In this document: positions 1 to 7,898 of the stretch, piece after piece
How the letters are laid out: every line of letters starts with the position of its first letter
Numbering within the stretch: position 1 is the stretch's first letter
Origin: an uncultured Cuneatibacter sp.
GTDB lineage: Bacteria; Bacillota; Clostridia; Lachnospirales; Lachnospiraceae
Reading direction: 5' to 3'
Length of the DNA stretch: 30,793 nucleotides
NCBI GenBank assembly: GCA_934234215.1
Contig: CAKQHB010000030.1
Coordinates: forward strand, 1-30,793
Program-made: the position numbers and the translations under genes
The notes under the pieces: model-generated
Seen by the model: only the letters and a program-made list of their open reading frames with translations
What the model was told of the DNA's origin: nothing
Database searches by the model: none

Positions 1-122
1 ACGATTTCACATGTATCAGCAAATAAATCTCCTGTTTCATGGTAAGCAATCATACTTTTATTTAATTTTGGACTCGATGAATCCAAACTTGTTTTTTCTT
101 TTTCAGAATGTTTTTTTCCCAT
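1..122 (-). CDS. N-terminus of an unidentified protein, cut by the left edge
   Basis: A minus-strand frame stays open from an ATG at 122 to the window edge, giving 40 residues that begin MGKKHSEKEK and end near GDLFADTCEI. The first 20 residues are polar and Lys/Ser-rich, with no signal peptide. The segment around YHETGDLFADTCEI vaguely recalls the start of DUF1016/YhcG-type nuclease proteins, but 40 residues cannot establish that. An AAAGGAGAG stretch lies about 20 nt upstream of the ATG, which is too far for a normal ribosome binding site. It falls inside the acetolactate synthase remnant on the other strand. The frame is also open upstream of the ATG, so the start is uncertain. It may be a real gene inserted next to the truncated alsS, or a chance reading frame. 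Confidence 0.35.
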   Translation of the reverse strand, partial: MGKKHSEKEKTSLDSSSPKLNKSMIAYHETGDLFADTCEI

Positions 123-147
123 CAAAGCAACCGCAAATATCTCTCCT

Positions 148-1269
148 TTGCGAAAGCAGCAAAAACGCATTGCCTTCGCTTCAGAAGATGCGATCCAAAA
201 AGCCAGCGAATTGATCAGACAGGCAAAAGCTCCGGTGATTCTGGCTGGAAATGCCGCTGTGCGCCAGCATGCTTCGAAAATGCTGGCAGAATTTGTGAAT
301 CAGCTCCACATTCCGGTTGTAAGTACGATGATGGCAAAGGGAATTGTTCCGATGGACAACCCGTACACGCTGTGGACCATCGGCATTCCACGAAGGGATT
401 ACGTCAATCAGATCTTTGAGACTGCCGACCTCATCATCGGTGTGGGCTACGACATGGTAGAGTGTGCTCCTTCCAAATGGAATACCCATCCTGATACCCC
501 CATCGTTCACATTGCTGCGGAACCCGCCGATGTCAACGGACACTATCAGCCAACCGTGGAACTCATTGGTGATATTTCCGACAGTCTGAAAAAGATTCTG
601 GAGATTACTTCTCGAAACGAGGAGCCGACTTTCGCTCTGCAGTTGAGAGCGCAGATTCTCCACGAAGAACAGGAAATGGCAGACGATGATTCTTACCCGA
701 TGAAGCCTGCAAGGATCTTGTCCGATGTCCGAAAAGTCATGGGACACCAGGATATCGTACTGTCCGATGTCGGCGCTCACAAAATGTGGATTGCCAGACA
801 TTATCACTGCTACGAGCCGAACACGTGCCTCATCAGCAATGGATTTGCCAGCATGGGATTCAGCGTTCCCGGCGCTGTCAGCGCAAAAATGCTATATCCG
901 GAGCACAAAGTTCTGGCAATCTGCGGCGACGGCGGCTTTATGATGAACAGTCAGGAGCTAGAAACCGCTGTCCGCGAAAAACTGCCTTTCGTCACCCTGA
1001 TCTGGGAAGACGAGGCCTATGGTCTTATCAAATGGAAAGAACAGGAGCAGTTTGGAGACAGCTGCTATGTCGAATTTTCCAACCCGGACTTCAAAAAGCT
1101 GGCGGAAGCCATGCACTGCAAAGGATACGAAGTCCACTCCGCCGATGAACTGATCCCGACGCTGGAAACCGCATTCGCTCAGGACATCCCTTCCGTCGTT
1201 GTCGTCAAAGTAGATTACAGTGAAAATATGAAACTGAGTCAGCATTTGAAAGAGCTTGCGCTGAACTGA
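148..1269 (+). pseudogene. alsS: Acetolactate synthase (catabolic AlsS type), 5'-truncated
   Basis: The 373 codons match the central and C-terminal domains of acetolactate synthase, a ThDP enzyme that condenses two pyruvates for acetoin or branched-chain amino acid synthesis. The central domain covers about residues 12-150 (PVILAGNAAVRQ near the start). The ThDP-binding C-terminal domain has GDGGFMMN from residue 260, followed by EDEAYGLIKWK. Family members are about 550 residues long. Here the whole N-terminal PYR domain, including the catalytic glutamate, is absent. In this frame there is a stop at 43-45 and no recognisable homology before about base 140. The only start is a TTG at 148 without a ribosome binding site. 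The fragment is very probably inactive. The C-terminal region is otherwise intact and free of frameshifts, so the truncation looks recent. Confidence 0.8.
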
Positions 1270-1293
1270 GGAATTTCTTTCTATAATTAGTAT

Positions 1294-1347
1294 GAAAAGC
1301 TCCGGCAAAACAGCATTGTTCTACTTGCTGCTCTGCCGGAGCTTCTT
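1294..1347. terminator. Bidirectional terminator between the alsS remnant and the 1.4 kb gene
   Basis: An 11-bp perfect stem (AAGCTCCGGCA at 1297-1307 with its complement at 1334-1344) encloses a 26-nt loop. On the minus strand the stem runs into TTTTC. On the plus strand a weaker T-rich stretch follows. It sits between two convergent genes, so it probably serves both. Confidence 0.75.
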
Positions 1348-1364
1348 CCATGCGTTTTCTATTC

Positions 1365-1901
1365 TTATTTCTGTTCTGCGATTTCGCTCTTACAATAAGA
1401 AGATGCAAACTTCACCAGTTCTTTTGTTGTGTATTTCTTATAGACAACATTCATTCTGGCTAAGAATACATTTCGTGATACTTTCTCCTCCCGATCTTTT
1501 TTTGCTTCTTTCAGCAGCTCGTTCGAGAATTTTTCAGACAACTGTGCGGAACGCATGCACTTGATCTCACCTGTCTTTGCATCAACGAACATCAGTGTCA
1601 GGTCAAAGCCCTGTCCTTCCGGAAGAGTCTCATCCTTCGGGAACTCCTCATCCAATGCTGCATCATAGGCATTATCCATCCAATTCAATGCACCGATCTT
1701 ATAGCACAGGAACAGAACATCATTTGACCGGATCATACGGATTTCAAAAGACTTTCCTGCATCAAACTGCTCGATCTCCTCCGCTGTGGGACTGTTATAA
1801 AATACCTTTACCAGCGCTTTTGATCCATGTATGCTAAAAACCGGAAGCTCCGGCACACCTGCAAAATAGGGAACTACTTCTCCAACGTAATGTTCAAACA
1901 T
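1365..1901 (-). CDS. Conserved protein of unknown function
   Basis: Not recognised. The product is about 178 residues, acidic in the middle and Lys-rich at the C-terminus, with no signal peptide or membrane segment. Residues 1-110 look like a mixed alpha/beta fold (VFSIHG, ALVKVFYN, LTLMFVDAKTGEIK). The last 60 residues are probably helical and charged (SNELLKEAKKDREEKVSRN). An upstream ATG at 1919 is in frame, but the AGGAGGAG ribosome binding site lies between the two ATGs. The start at 1901 (MFEHYVGE) is therefore the likely one. The gene stands alone, convergent with the alsS remnant and divergent from mgtE. Confidence 0.7.
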   Translation of the reverse strand: MFEHYVGEVVPYFAGVPELPVFSIHGSKALVKVFYNSPTAEEIEQFDAGKSFEIRMIRSNDVLFLCYKIGALNWMDNAYDAALDEEFPKDETLPEGQGFDLTLMFVDAKTGEIKCMRSAQLSEKFSNELLKEAKKDREEKVSRNVFLARMNVVYKKYTTKELVKFASSYCKSEIAEQK

Positions 1902-1989
1902 CGTTTTTCTCCTCCTCATCGAATTTCCTGCCCCTCAGTATACAATGGCTGCCGCTTCTATGCAATGGACATTTCACGATTTTAATTGA

Positions 1990-2019
1990 TTGACACACCC
2001 TTTTTTCCGATGTTATACT
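1990..2019 (+). promoter_or_regulatory. Sigma-A promoter of mgtE
   Basis: TTGACA at 1990-1995 and TATACT at 2014-2019 are separated by 18 nt (17 if TTATAC is used). The start codon is 50 nt downstream, which leaves no room for an M-box (magnesium) riboswitch between promoter and gene. Confidence 0.8.
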
Positions 2020-2068
2020 ATAACTAATGTTTTTGGGGTAGAATCAAAGGTGGGGAGGTGACGGACTG

Positions 2069-3568
2069 ATGGATATGAATTTTCATTCCAATTCGGAGGA
2101 CGAAGAAGATTTGCAGCAAGATTCCCTGACTTCTTCGGACGATATTTTAGAGCCAGATTCCTCGTCCTCTGATTCTGATGATGCCATAATGACAAAGCCC
2201 GACTATTCGGCTGAAATCCTAAAGATTTTGCAGAGCAACGCGTCTCCCAGTGTCCTGCGGGAAGAACTGGAGGATTACCATGAGAATGATATTGCCGAGG
2301 TGCTGGATCAGCTCACAGCTACAGAGCGCAAGCGCCTGTACCGGATCTTGGACGCATCCATGCTCTCCGAAATTTTTGAATATGTCGATGATGTTTCTTC
2401 TTATTTGGATGAGATGAACATCCGAAAAGCCGTCGAGATCGTCTCCGAGATGGATGCGGATACCGCTGTTTCGGTGCTGCGCAGTCTCAGCAAGGAGAAG
2501 CGTTCCCTGATGGTGGAACTGCTGGACGAAGACGCGCAAAAGGACATCGCGCTGATCGCATCCTTTGATGAAGATGAGATCGGTAGTCGCATGAGTACGA
2601 ATTTCATTCTTGTGCGGGAGAACCTGACGGTCAAGCAGGCGATGCATTCCCTTGTGGAACAGGCGGCCGAGAACGATAATATTTCTACGATTTTTGTTGA
2701 GACGGAGAACCACACTTACTATGGCGCCATTGATCTGAAGGATCTGATCACTGCCCGTGAAGGAACGTCTCTGAACGATCTCGTTATGACGTCCTTCCCG
2801 TATTTGTACGGTCAAGAGTCCATTGATGACTGTATTGAAAAGCTAAAAGACTACTCGGAAGATTCCATTCCGATTTTGAACAATGCCAACAAGATCCTCG
2901 GTGTCATCACTTCTCAGAATATCATCGAAGTTGTGGATGACCAGATGGGCGAGGATTACGCAAAGTTAGCAGGTCTGACTTCCGAGGAAGATCTGAATGA
3001 GCCGATTCACAAGAGTGTTACAAAGCGTTTCCCGTGGCTGGTCATCCTGCTTGGTCTGGGATTGATTGTTTCCACGGTTGTCGGATTTTTCGAACAGGTT
3101 GTTGCGCAGCTGACGATTATTATGACCTTCCAGTCGATGGTACTGGGTATGGCAGGTAACGTCGGTACGCAGTCTCTGGGTGTTACGATCCGTGTGCTGA
3201 TGGATGAGTCTCTGACATTGAAGCAGAAGCTGCAGCTTGTCACAAAGGAAGCCCGCGTCGGTTTCTGCAATGGTCTGATTCTCGGATTGATCTCTTTTGT
3301 TGTCATCGGACTGTATCTGATGACGCTGAAGGGCAAGGCTCCGATGTTTGCATTTGCCGTTTCCGGCTGTATCGGTCTGGCGCTGCTTACCGCAATGCTG
3401 ATCTCCAGCTTGAGCGGTACTCTCGTTCCGTTGTTCTTCAAAAAGATCAACATCGACCCGGCAGTTGCCTCCGGTCCTCTGATCACAACCATCAACGACC
3501 TGGTTGCCGTTGTCTCTTACTATGGACTAAGCTGGCTGTTGCTGCTCAATGTGCTGCATCTTGGATAA
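2069..3568 (+). CDS. mgtE: Magnesium transporter MgtE
   Basis: MgtE forms a dimeric Mg2+ channel in the cytoplasmic membrane, gated by cytosolic Mg2+ binding. This protein is 499 residues, somewhat longer than the usual 450, because of a Ser/Asp/Glu-rich N-terminal tail (about residues 1-45) before the helical MgtE_N domain (about 50-170). A CBS pair follows (about 175-300, from GSRMSTNFILV to SQNIIEVVDD). Then come five membrane segments containing MAGNVGTQSLGVTIR and the ion-path segment DPAVASGPLITTINDL near the C-terminus. The ATG at 2069 is preceded by GGGGAGGTG at 8-nt spacing. The gene is monocistronic, with its own promoter and a strong terminator. Nothing suggests loss of function. 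Confidence 0.95.
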   Translation: MDMNFHSNSEDEEDLQQDSLTSSDDILEPDSSSSDSDDAIMTKPDYSAEILKILQSNASPSVLREELEDYHENDIAEVLDQLTATERKRLYRILDASMLSEIFEYVDDVSSYLDEMNIRKAVEIVSEMDADTAVSVLRSLSKEKRSLMVELLDEDAQKDIALIASFDEDEIGSRMSTNFILVRENLTVKQAMHSLVEQAAENDNISTIFVETENHTYYGAIDLKDLITAREGTSLNDLVMTSFPYLYGQESIDDCIEKLKDYSEDSIPILNNANKILGVITSQNIIEVVDDQMGEDYAKLAGLTSEEDLNEPIHKSVTKRFPWLVILLGLGLIVSTVVGFFEQVVAQLTIIMTFQSMVLGMAGNVGTQSLGVTIRVLMDESLTLKQKLQLVTKEARVGFCNGLILGLISFVVIGLYLMTLKGKAPMFAFAVSGCIGLALLTAMLISSLSGTLVPLFFKKINIDPAVASGPLITTINDLVAVVSYYGLSWLLLLNVLHLG

Positions 3569-3596
3569 TGCCGGAACTCACTGTTTCCCCGGGCAG

Positions 3597-3654
3597 GCGG
3601 ATATTCGCAATCCGCTTCGCTGCTTGCTCATAACAAAACAACTGCTTCGCAGTT
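3597..3654. repeat. Two short hairpins in the mgtE-recR intergenic region
   Basis: GCGGAT..ATCCGC (3597-3602 with 3610-3615) and AACTGC..GCAGTT (3640-3645 with 3649-3654) are two small inverted repeats just before the main terminator. They could be part of a dispersed intergenic repeat or simply add structure to the transcript end. Confidence 0.4.
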
Positions 3655-3668
3655 ATTTCGTTAAAAAA

Positions 3669-3714
3669 TCGAAGGGTTTCAACAACATCCACTGTTGAAA
3701 TCCTTCGACTTTTT
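3669..3714. terminator. Strong bidirectional terminator for mgtE and recR
   Basis: A 16-bp stem (3669-3684 with 3693-3708, one G-U wobble) with an 8-nt loop is flanked by A6 on the left and T5 on the right. It can act as an intrinsic terminator on both strands, ending mgtE (+) and the pfkA-dnaX-ybaB-recR run (-). Confidence 0.9.
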
Positions 3715-3731
3715 GATTTGTAATTCAATTC

Positions 3732-4328
3732 TTATAATTCGGTTCTTCCTTCCAGCGCACGAAGAAGTGTCACTTCATCAATGTATTCCAGATCGCCGCC
3801 GACCGGAACGCCACTGGCAATTCGCGTCACCTTAATGCCGGTGGGCTTGATCAGCTTACTGATATACATCGCGGTCGTCTCGCCCTCCAGACTGGAGTTT
3901 GTCGCAATGATAACCTCCTCCACATCCCCCTGCAGACGCACCATCAGCTCTTTGAGACGGATATCCGCAGGTCCGATGCCCTGCATCGGAGAGATCGCGC
4001 CGTGCAGTACATGATACACGCCATCGAACTTGCCGGTCTTTTCATAAGCGGCAAGATCTCTGGAATTTTCCACGACCATGATTACTTTGTGATTGCGTGC
4101 CTTGCTGGCGCAGATCGGGCAAAGCTCCTGATCCGTCAAAGTACAGCACTCTTTGCAATAGCGCACGTTTTTGCGGGCGTTCACCAACACATCCGCCAGA
4201 CGCTGCACCTGCTCCACCGGCTCATTGATAATGTGGAACGCCAGACGCTGCGCTGACTTTCCGCCGATGCCCGGCAGATGGGACAGTTCTTCGATCAGCT
4301 GGGAAATCTGACTGCTGTAATATTCCAT
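3732..4328 (-). CDS. recR: Recombination mediator protein RecR
   Basis: RecR works with RecO and RecF to load RecA onto SSB-coated single-stranded DNA during gap repair. The 198 residues are the normal length. The order is a helix-hairpin-helix region (residues 7-30, LPGIGGKSAQRLA), a four-cysteine zinc finger (C58, C61 or C62, C70, C73), a Toprim domain (about 80-170, with VVENSRD and LEGETTAMY), and the C-terminal conserved segment GVPVGGDLEYIDEVTL. The start codon shares one base with the ybaB stop (TAATG), indicating translational coupling. It is the last gene of the classic dnaX-ybaB-recR cluster and ends at the bidirectional terminator. Confidence 0.97.
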   Translation of the reverse strand: MEYYSSQISQLIEELSHLPGIGGKSAQRLAFHIINEPVEQVQRLADVLVNARKNVRYCKECCTLTDQELCPICASKARNHKVIMVVENSRDLAAYEKTGKFDGVYHVLHGAISPMQGIGPADIRLKELMVRLQGDVEEVIIATNSSLEGETTAMYISKLIKPTGIKVTRIASGVPVGGDLEYIDEVTLLRALEGRTEL

Positions 4329-4672
4329 TAGAAGGGGAAGCCTCCGCCCAGTCCGCCTGCCAGACGGTTCATGTTTGCGGCATTTTCTTCTTCCAGCTTG
4401 CGCAGTGCTTCATTCACTGCTGCCATGATCAGATCCTGCAGCATCTCGATATCATCGGGATCTACTACTTCGGGCTGCAGCTTTACTTCTGTCAGCTCCT
4501 TCTTACCATTGACTGTCACTTCTACTGCTCCGCCGCCTGCTGCTGCAGTAAAAGTCTTTTCCTCAAATGCCTTCTGCTGCTCTTCCATCTGGCGCTGCAT
4601 GCGCTGTGCCTGCTTCATCAGGTTGTTCATGTTTCCGGGCATACCGCCGGGGAATCCTCCACGTTTTGCCAT
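4328..4672 (-). CDS. ybaB: YbaB/EbfC nucleoid-associated protein
   Basis: YbaB/EbfC-family proteins are small DNA-binding dimers almost always encoded between dnaX and recR. The protein is about 114 residues: a Gly/Met-rich N-terminus (GGFPGGMPGNMNNL), a long helix rich in Gln, Met and Arg, a short beta region (VEVTVNGKKELTEVKL), and a C-terminal helix. Two ATGs are possible. The one at 4681 overlaps the dnaX stop as ATGA but lies only 1-2 nt after the AGGAGG. The one at 4672 (MAKRGGF) has about 10-nt spacing and is preferred here. Confidence 0.93.
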   Translation of the reverse strand: MAKRGGFPGGMPGNMNNLMKQAQRMQRQMEEQQKAFEEKTFTAAAGGGAVEVTVNGKKELTEVKLQPEVVDPDDIEMLQDLIMAAVNEALRKLEEENAANMNRLAGGLGGGFPF

Positions 4673-4677
4673 TTTTG

Positions 4678-6321
4678 TCATTCCTCCTCAATTCCAATGT
4701 CCATATTGATACCGGCGATCCTGCCATCGCTGATCAGCTCTGTCGTCGCCTCATTTTTGTCCCGAAGGCGTACACTGTATGTCACAGCCTTCTGGATCTC
4801 CTGCTCGGTCGTTGCCGAGAGTTTGTCCAGATACTCCTGATTTTGGAGCATCATATATTCCCATCCCTCTGAGCAAAGGATCACATATCCCCGCTCCTGC
4901 TCATACGTCAGCTCGCAGACGCGGAGCAGACTCGCCACAAGAGGGCTTTGGTTGTTGATAATGCGGTGCCAGTTTTCTTTTAATAAAGAAAAATCTGCAT
5001 ATACCGCCGGTGTCACTGCCACCTTTTTTACTTTTGGAGCTTCCTGCGCTGCCGCTGCATCCTGCCCGCCGGAATCTCCTCCGGTCGTCTGTCCGGATAC
5101 CGCATTTCCACCGGTCTGCGCGGTCGCCCCTGCAGAAGCTGCTGCCGGAACCACACCGCCTGCCGCAAGCGCTGCCACCTGATTTTCCAGCTGACTGATG
5201 CGCTGCTTCATCGACTCCTGATCCTGCTCCATCGCAGGCTTCATCATACGGATCAATGCCACATCCAGCAGCACACGCTTGGACGACGCACTGCGCATCT
5301 GTCCGGACAATTCCGAAAAGACACGGATATAACGCAGCAGCGTATCTGTCTCCACTTCCTGCGCTTCTTTTTTCAGGACTGCCAGATTCTCCGCCGACAT
5401 ATCCAGAGCTTCCTCCGCGTCCGCACCGGTCTGCACCAATAGCAGACTCCGCAGATACCAGATAAAATCTGTCACAAACTGCGTCAGATCCCGGCCCTGC
5501 GCGGAAATCTCATCTAACAGATGAATGCCGCCGGACACATCATAATGCCGCACACTTTGCAGTAATCGGCTGAATACCGATGTATCTACTGCGCCCAGCA
5601 CATCCAGCACCTTCTCATAGGTCATCGTCTCCCCGAAGGAAAACGCCACGCACTGCTCCAGCAAGCTCTGGGAATCACGCATAGAGCCATCGCCCAGACG
5701 GGCAATATAACGCAGTGCCTTTTCCTCAATGGCAATGCCCTCGGCATCTGTCAGTTTTTTCAGCTGATCATACAGCGTGTCCGTACTGATCCGTCGGAAA
5801 TCATAACGCTGGCAGCGGGACAGCACCGTGATCGGAATCCGGTGCACTTCCGTCGTCGCCAGAATAAAGATGACATAGGACGGCGGCTCCTCCAGCGTCT
5901 TTAACAATGCGTTGAATGCACCTGCGGAAAGCATGTGCACCTCGTCAATAATATATACCCGATATTTCGCATCGGTAGGCGAATAGCGAACCTCGTCCCG
6001 AATCTCACGGATGTTATCGACACCGTTGTTGGATGCCGCATCGATCTCCACAACATTCATCGATGAGCCGTTCAGGATTGCCTGACAGGACGCACACTTG
6101 TTGCACGGACTGCCATTCACCGGATGTTCGCAGTTTACTGCTCTCGCCAGAATCTTCGCAATACTCGTCTTACCGGTACCACGGGTTCCGCAAAACAAAT
6201 ACGCATGGCCGATACGACCGCTATTTATCTGATTTCTGAGAGCTGTTACAATATGCTCCTGTCCCCGGACATCTTCAAATGTCTGCGGGCGCCATTTTCG
6301 ATAGAGAGCGGTGTATGCCAT
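4678..6321 (-). CDS. dnaX: DNA polymerase III subunit gamma/tau
   Basis: DnaX is the ATPase of the clamp loader that places the beta clamp on primed DNA. Its long form, tau, also links two polymerase cores. The protein is 547 residues. It has a Walker A at 45-52 (GTRGTGKT), a zinc-binding cysteine set at C64, C73, C76 and C79, a Walker B/DEVH at 126-129, and the arginine-finger motif SRC at 168-170. After about residue 365 comes a low-complexity Ala/Gly linker, then a tau-like C-terminal domain. AGGAGG lies 6 nt before the ATG. Near codon 431 the linker encodes A AAA AAG with an upstream AGGAAG, so a shorter gamma form could arise by frameshifting (see findings). No terminator separates it from pfkA upstream. 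Confidence 0.97.
   Translation of the reverse strand: MAYTALYRKWRPQTFEDVRGQEHIVTALRNQINSGRIGHAYLFCGTRGTGKTSIAKILARAVNCEHPVNGSPCNKCASCQAILNGSSMNVVEIDAASNNGVDNIREIRDEVRYSPTDAKYRVYIIDEVHMLSAGAFNALLKTLEEPPSYVIFILATTEVHRIPITVLSRCQRYDFRRISTDTLYDQLKKLTDAEGIAIEEKALRYIARLGDGSMRDSQSLLEQCVAFSFGETMTYEKVLDVLGAVDTSVFSRLLQSVRHYDVSGGIHLLDEISAQGRDLTQFVTDFIWYLRSLLLVQTGADAEEALDMSAENLAVLKKEAQEVETDTLLRYIRVFSELSGQMRSASSKRVLLDVALIRMMKPAMEQDQESMKQRISQLENQVAALAAGGVVPAAASAGATAQTGGNAVSGQTTGGDSGGQDAAAAQEAPKVKKVAVTPAVYADFSLLKENWHRIINNQSPLVASLLRVCELTYEQERGYVILCSEGWEYMMLQNQEYLDKLSATTEQEIQKAVTYSVRLRDKNEATTELISDGRIAGINMDIGIEEE
4901..5045 (-). promoter_or_regulatory. Candidate programmed -1 frameshift signal in dnaX
   Basis: On the minus strand AGGAAG is followed after exactly 10 nt by A AAA AAG (heptamer at 5029 down to 5023), phased so that both lysine codons can slip by -1. 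This copies the arrangement of the E. coli dnaX recoding site. After slippage 40 new codons are read before TGA at 4903-4901, giving a predicted product of about 473 residues. The downstream stimulatory hairpin is weak here: only a short GGTG/CACC pairing can be seen. Confidence 0.5.
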
Positions 6322-6353
6322 GCGTATCCTCCTGTCTTATTTTGACTGATCCA

Positions 6354-7436
6354 TCAGTCCAGATGATCTCCCAGACAGATGCCGATGTCCTGAATCTCCT
6401 TGATGATAGAGCTGTTCAGATCGACCATCTTTAACTTACCCGCTACGTCGGAGAGCGGTACCTGTGTGATCTCGTTATTCTTAATACCTACTAAGAAGCC
6501 ATACTTGCCTTCCATAATCATGCGCCCTGCGGCTGCGCCCAGACGGGTAGACAGCACACGGTCGTAAGGGCAGGGACTGCCGCCGCGCTGGGTGTGTCCC
6601 GGAACGGTGACACGAACCTCCTGTCCGGTCAGTTTCTCGATCTCCGCACCGATCTTATAAGAAACGGACGGATAAACCGGCTCGTTGGCACGCTTCTCCT
6701 TCAGCTGCTTCTTGGAAAGAGCTGCATCCTCCTTGGAGATCGCACCCTCTGCCACTGCCAGAATGGAGAAACGGGAGCCGTTCTTTGCACGACGCTTGAT
6801 GGCGTCTGCAACAACGTTGATATCATACGGGATCTCCGGGATCAGGATGACATCTGCACCGCCTGCAATACCGGCATGAAGTGTCAGCCAGCCAACCTTA
6901 TGTCCCATAACCTCTACGATGAAAACTCTGCCGTGGGAAGCTGCAGTTGTGTGGATACAGTCGATCGCATCCGTCGCAATGTTCACTGCACTCTGGAATC
7001 CGAATGTCATATCGGTTCCCCACAGGTCATTGTCAATGGTCTTCGGCAGACCGATCACATTCAGTCCCTCTTCGCTCAGAAGATTTGCGGTCTTCTGGCT
7101 GCCGTTGCCGCCCAGTACAACCAGGCAATCCAGCTTCAGCTTGGAATAGGTGTCTTTCATTGCTTTTACTTTGTCCAGTCCGTTGGCATCCGGTTCCCGC
7201 ATCAGCTTAAACGGCTGTCTGGATGTGCCGAGGATCGTGCCGCCCTCTGTCAAAATGCCAGAGAAGTCTCTCGGCTTCATGATCCGGTAATCTCCGTACA
7301 TCAGTCCACGATATCCCTCTTCGAAACCAATGATCTCCACATCTTCGTCCAGGTTATACAGGGACTTTGCAACACCACGCATCGTCGCATTCAGGCTCTG
7401 GCAGTCTCCGCCGCTGGTCAGCATTCCTACTCTCAT
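6354..7436 (-). CDS. pfkA: 6-phosphofructokinase
   Basis: This enzyme phosphorylates fructose 6-phosphate to fructose 1,6-bisphosphate in glycolysis. The product is 360 residues, starting MRVGMLTSGGDCQSLNATMRG. Visible family motifs are TSGGD at 7-11, GGNGS at 109-113, the catalytic PKTIDND at 131-137, MGHKVGW at 177-183, EIPY at 201-204 and HTQRGGSP near 290. The Gly after GGN (GGNGS, not GGDDT) favours ATP over pyrophosphate as donor. The reading frame extends about 80 codons further upstream, but that part covers the SRP RNA. The chosen ATG has AGGAGG 12 nt upstream and matches the family N-terminus. A promoter lies at 7507-7535. dnaX begins 33 nt downstream with no terminator, so the two are probably co-transcribed. 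Confidence 0.93.
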   Translation of the reverse strand: MRVGMLTSGGDCQSLNATMRGVAKSLYNLDEDVEIIGFEEGYRGLMYGDYRIMKPRDFSGILTEGGTILGTSRQPFKLMREPDANGLDKVKAMKDTYSKLKLDCLVVLGGNGSQKTANLLSEEGLNVIGLPKTIDNDLWGTDMTFGFQSAVNIATDAIDCIHTTAASHGRVFIVEVMGHKVGWLTLHAGIAGGADVILIPEIPYDINVVADAIKRRAKNGSRFSILAVAEGAISKEDAALSKKQLKEKRANEPVYPSVSYKIGAEIEKLTGQEVRVTVPGHTQRGGSPCPYDRVLSTRLGAAAGRMIMEGKYGFLVGIKNNEITQVPLSDVAGKLKMVDLNSSIIKEIQDIGICLGDHLD

Positions 7437-7506
7437 ATGACAATGATACCTCCTGTGTATTTCTCTCAGGCGAGAAAATGTTCTTCTCGAACTCAAACCT
7501 AGTATC

Positions 7507-7535
7507 ATTTTACTCTCATCGGATACAAAAGTAAA
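7507..7535 (-). promoter_or_regulatory. Promoter of pfkA
   Basis: On the minus strand TTTACT (7535-7530) and TAAAAT (7512-7507) are spaced 17 nt apart. The -35 box starts right after the SRP RNA terminator. A CGAGAA/TTCTCG hairpin can form in the resulting leader of about 65 nt. Confidence 0.6.
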
Positions 7536-7536
7536 G

Positions 7537-7584
7537 AAAAAACAGAGAATGACAAGGGAATGTATCTCCTGCACGCTCTGTTTT
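7537..7584 (-). terminator. Terminator of the SRP RNA gene
   Basis: On the minus strand AAAACAGAG pairs with CTCTGTTTT (7584-7576 with 7547-7539), and the transcript runs into a T-rich tract. It lies 15 nt beyond the folded SRP RNA and separates it from the pfkA promoter. Confidence 0.75.
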
Positions 7585-7599
7585 GAAAATGCTTTTTTT

Positions 7600-7862
7600 C
7601 CGCGCATCCTGCTTCGAAACCAACCCACGGACGTTACCACCACAGCCAACTCAGCCCAGGCGACCTCACGGCACACAAATGGTCCCGCTTAGTGCTGCTT
7701 TGTTCCCAACCTGACACGGTTCACGGGGATCTGTTGCGTAAGACCCAGACATCAACGCCACTTATGATGGGCAGCCCCGCAGGAAGCATCCCTCAGACAG
7801 GATATCACCCCTGCTATAGCGGATTTCAGGTACAAGGTGCCGCTACTTCCCCGGCTGCGCGG
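7600..7862 (-). ncRNA. ffs: Signal recognition particle RNA, large bacterial type
   Basis: This is the RNA core of the signal recognition particle, which binds Ffh and targets nascent membrane and secreted proteins. The 5' part on the minus strand has the Alu-domain sequence CCGGGGAAGTAGCGGCACC followed by TCCGCTATAGCAGGGG. The S domain has the conserved GTCAGGTTGGGAACAAAGCAGC apical region. It folds as a UUG/CAA helix closed by a GGAA tetraloop and then AGCAGC, the Ffh site. The 5' end CCGCGCA (7862-7856) pairs perfectly with TGCGCGG at the 3' end (7606-7600). This closes a molecule of about 263 nt, the size expected for Firmicutes. A consensus promoter lies just upstream and a terminator follows. 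Confidence 0.95.
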
Positions 7863-7868
7863 ACTTTT

Positions 7869-7898
7869 ATTATACTATACAGAACGTACTTTTGTCAA
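7869..7898 (-). promoter_or_regulatory. Consensus sigma-A promoter of the SRP RNA gene
   Basis: A perfect TTGACA (7898-7893) and a perfect TATAAT (7874-7869) are separated by 18 nt. Transcription is expected to begin about 7 nt downstream, near 7862, which is the predicted RNA 5' end. Confidence 0.9.

Noticed and set aside
1996..2068. M-box magnesium riboswitch before mgtE
   Set aside because: Only about 50 nt lie between the promoter and the start codon, too short for the aptamer of about 150 nt.
6594..7502. A 302-codon plus-strand open frame opposite pfkA
   Set aside because: Composition and lack of motifs show it is a shadow of pfkA.
7437..7676. N-terminal extension of pfkA
   Set aside because: The extra 80 codons cover the SRP RNA and its terminator, and the family N-terminus starts at the internal ATG.
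7690..7860. tmRNA or tRNA-like gene near 7.7 kb
   Set aside because: The conserved Alu and S domains identify SRP RNA; no tRNA-like acceptor or tag reading frame is present.
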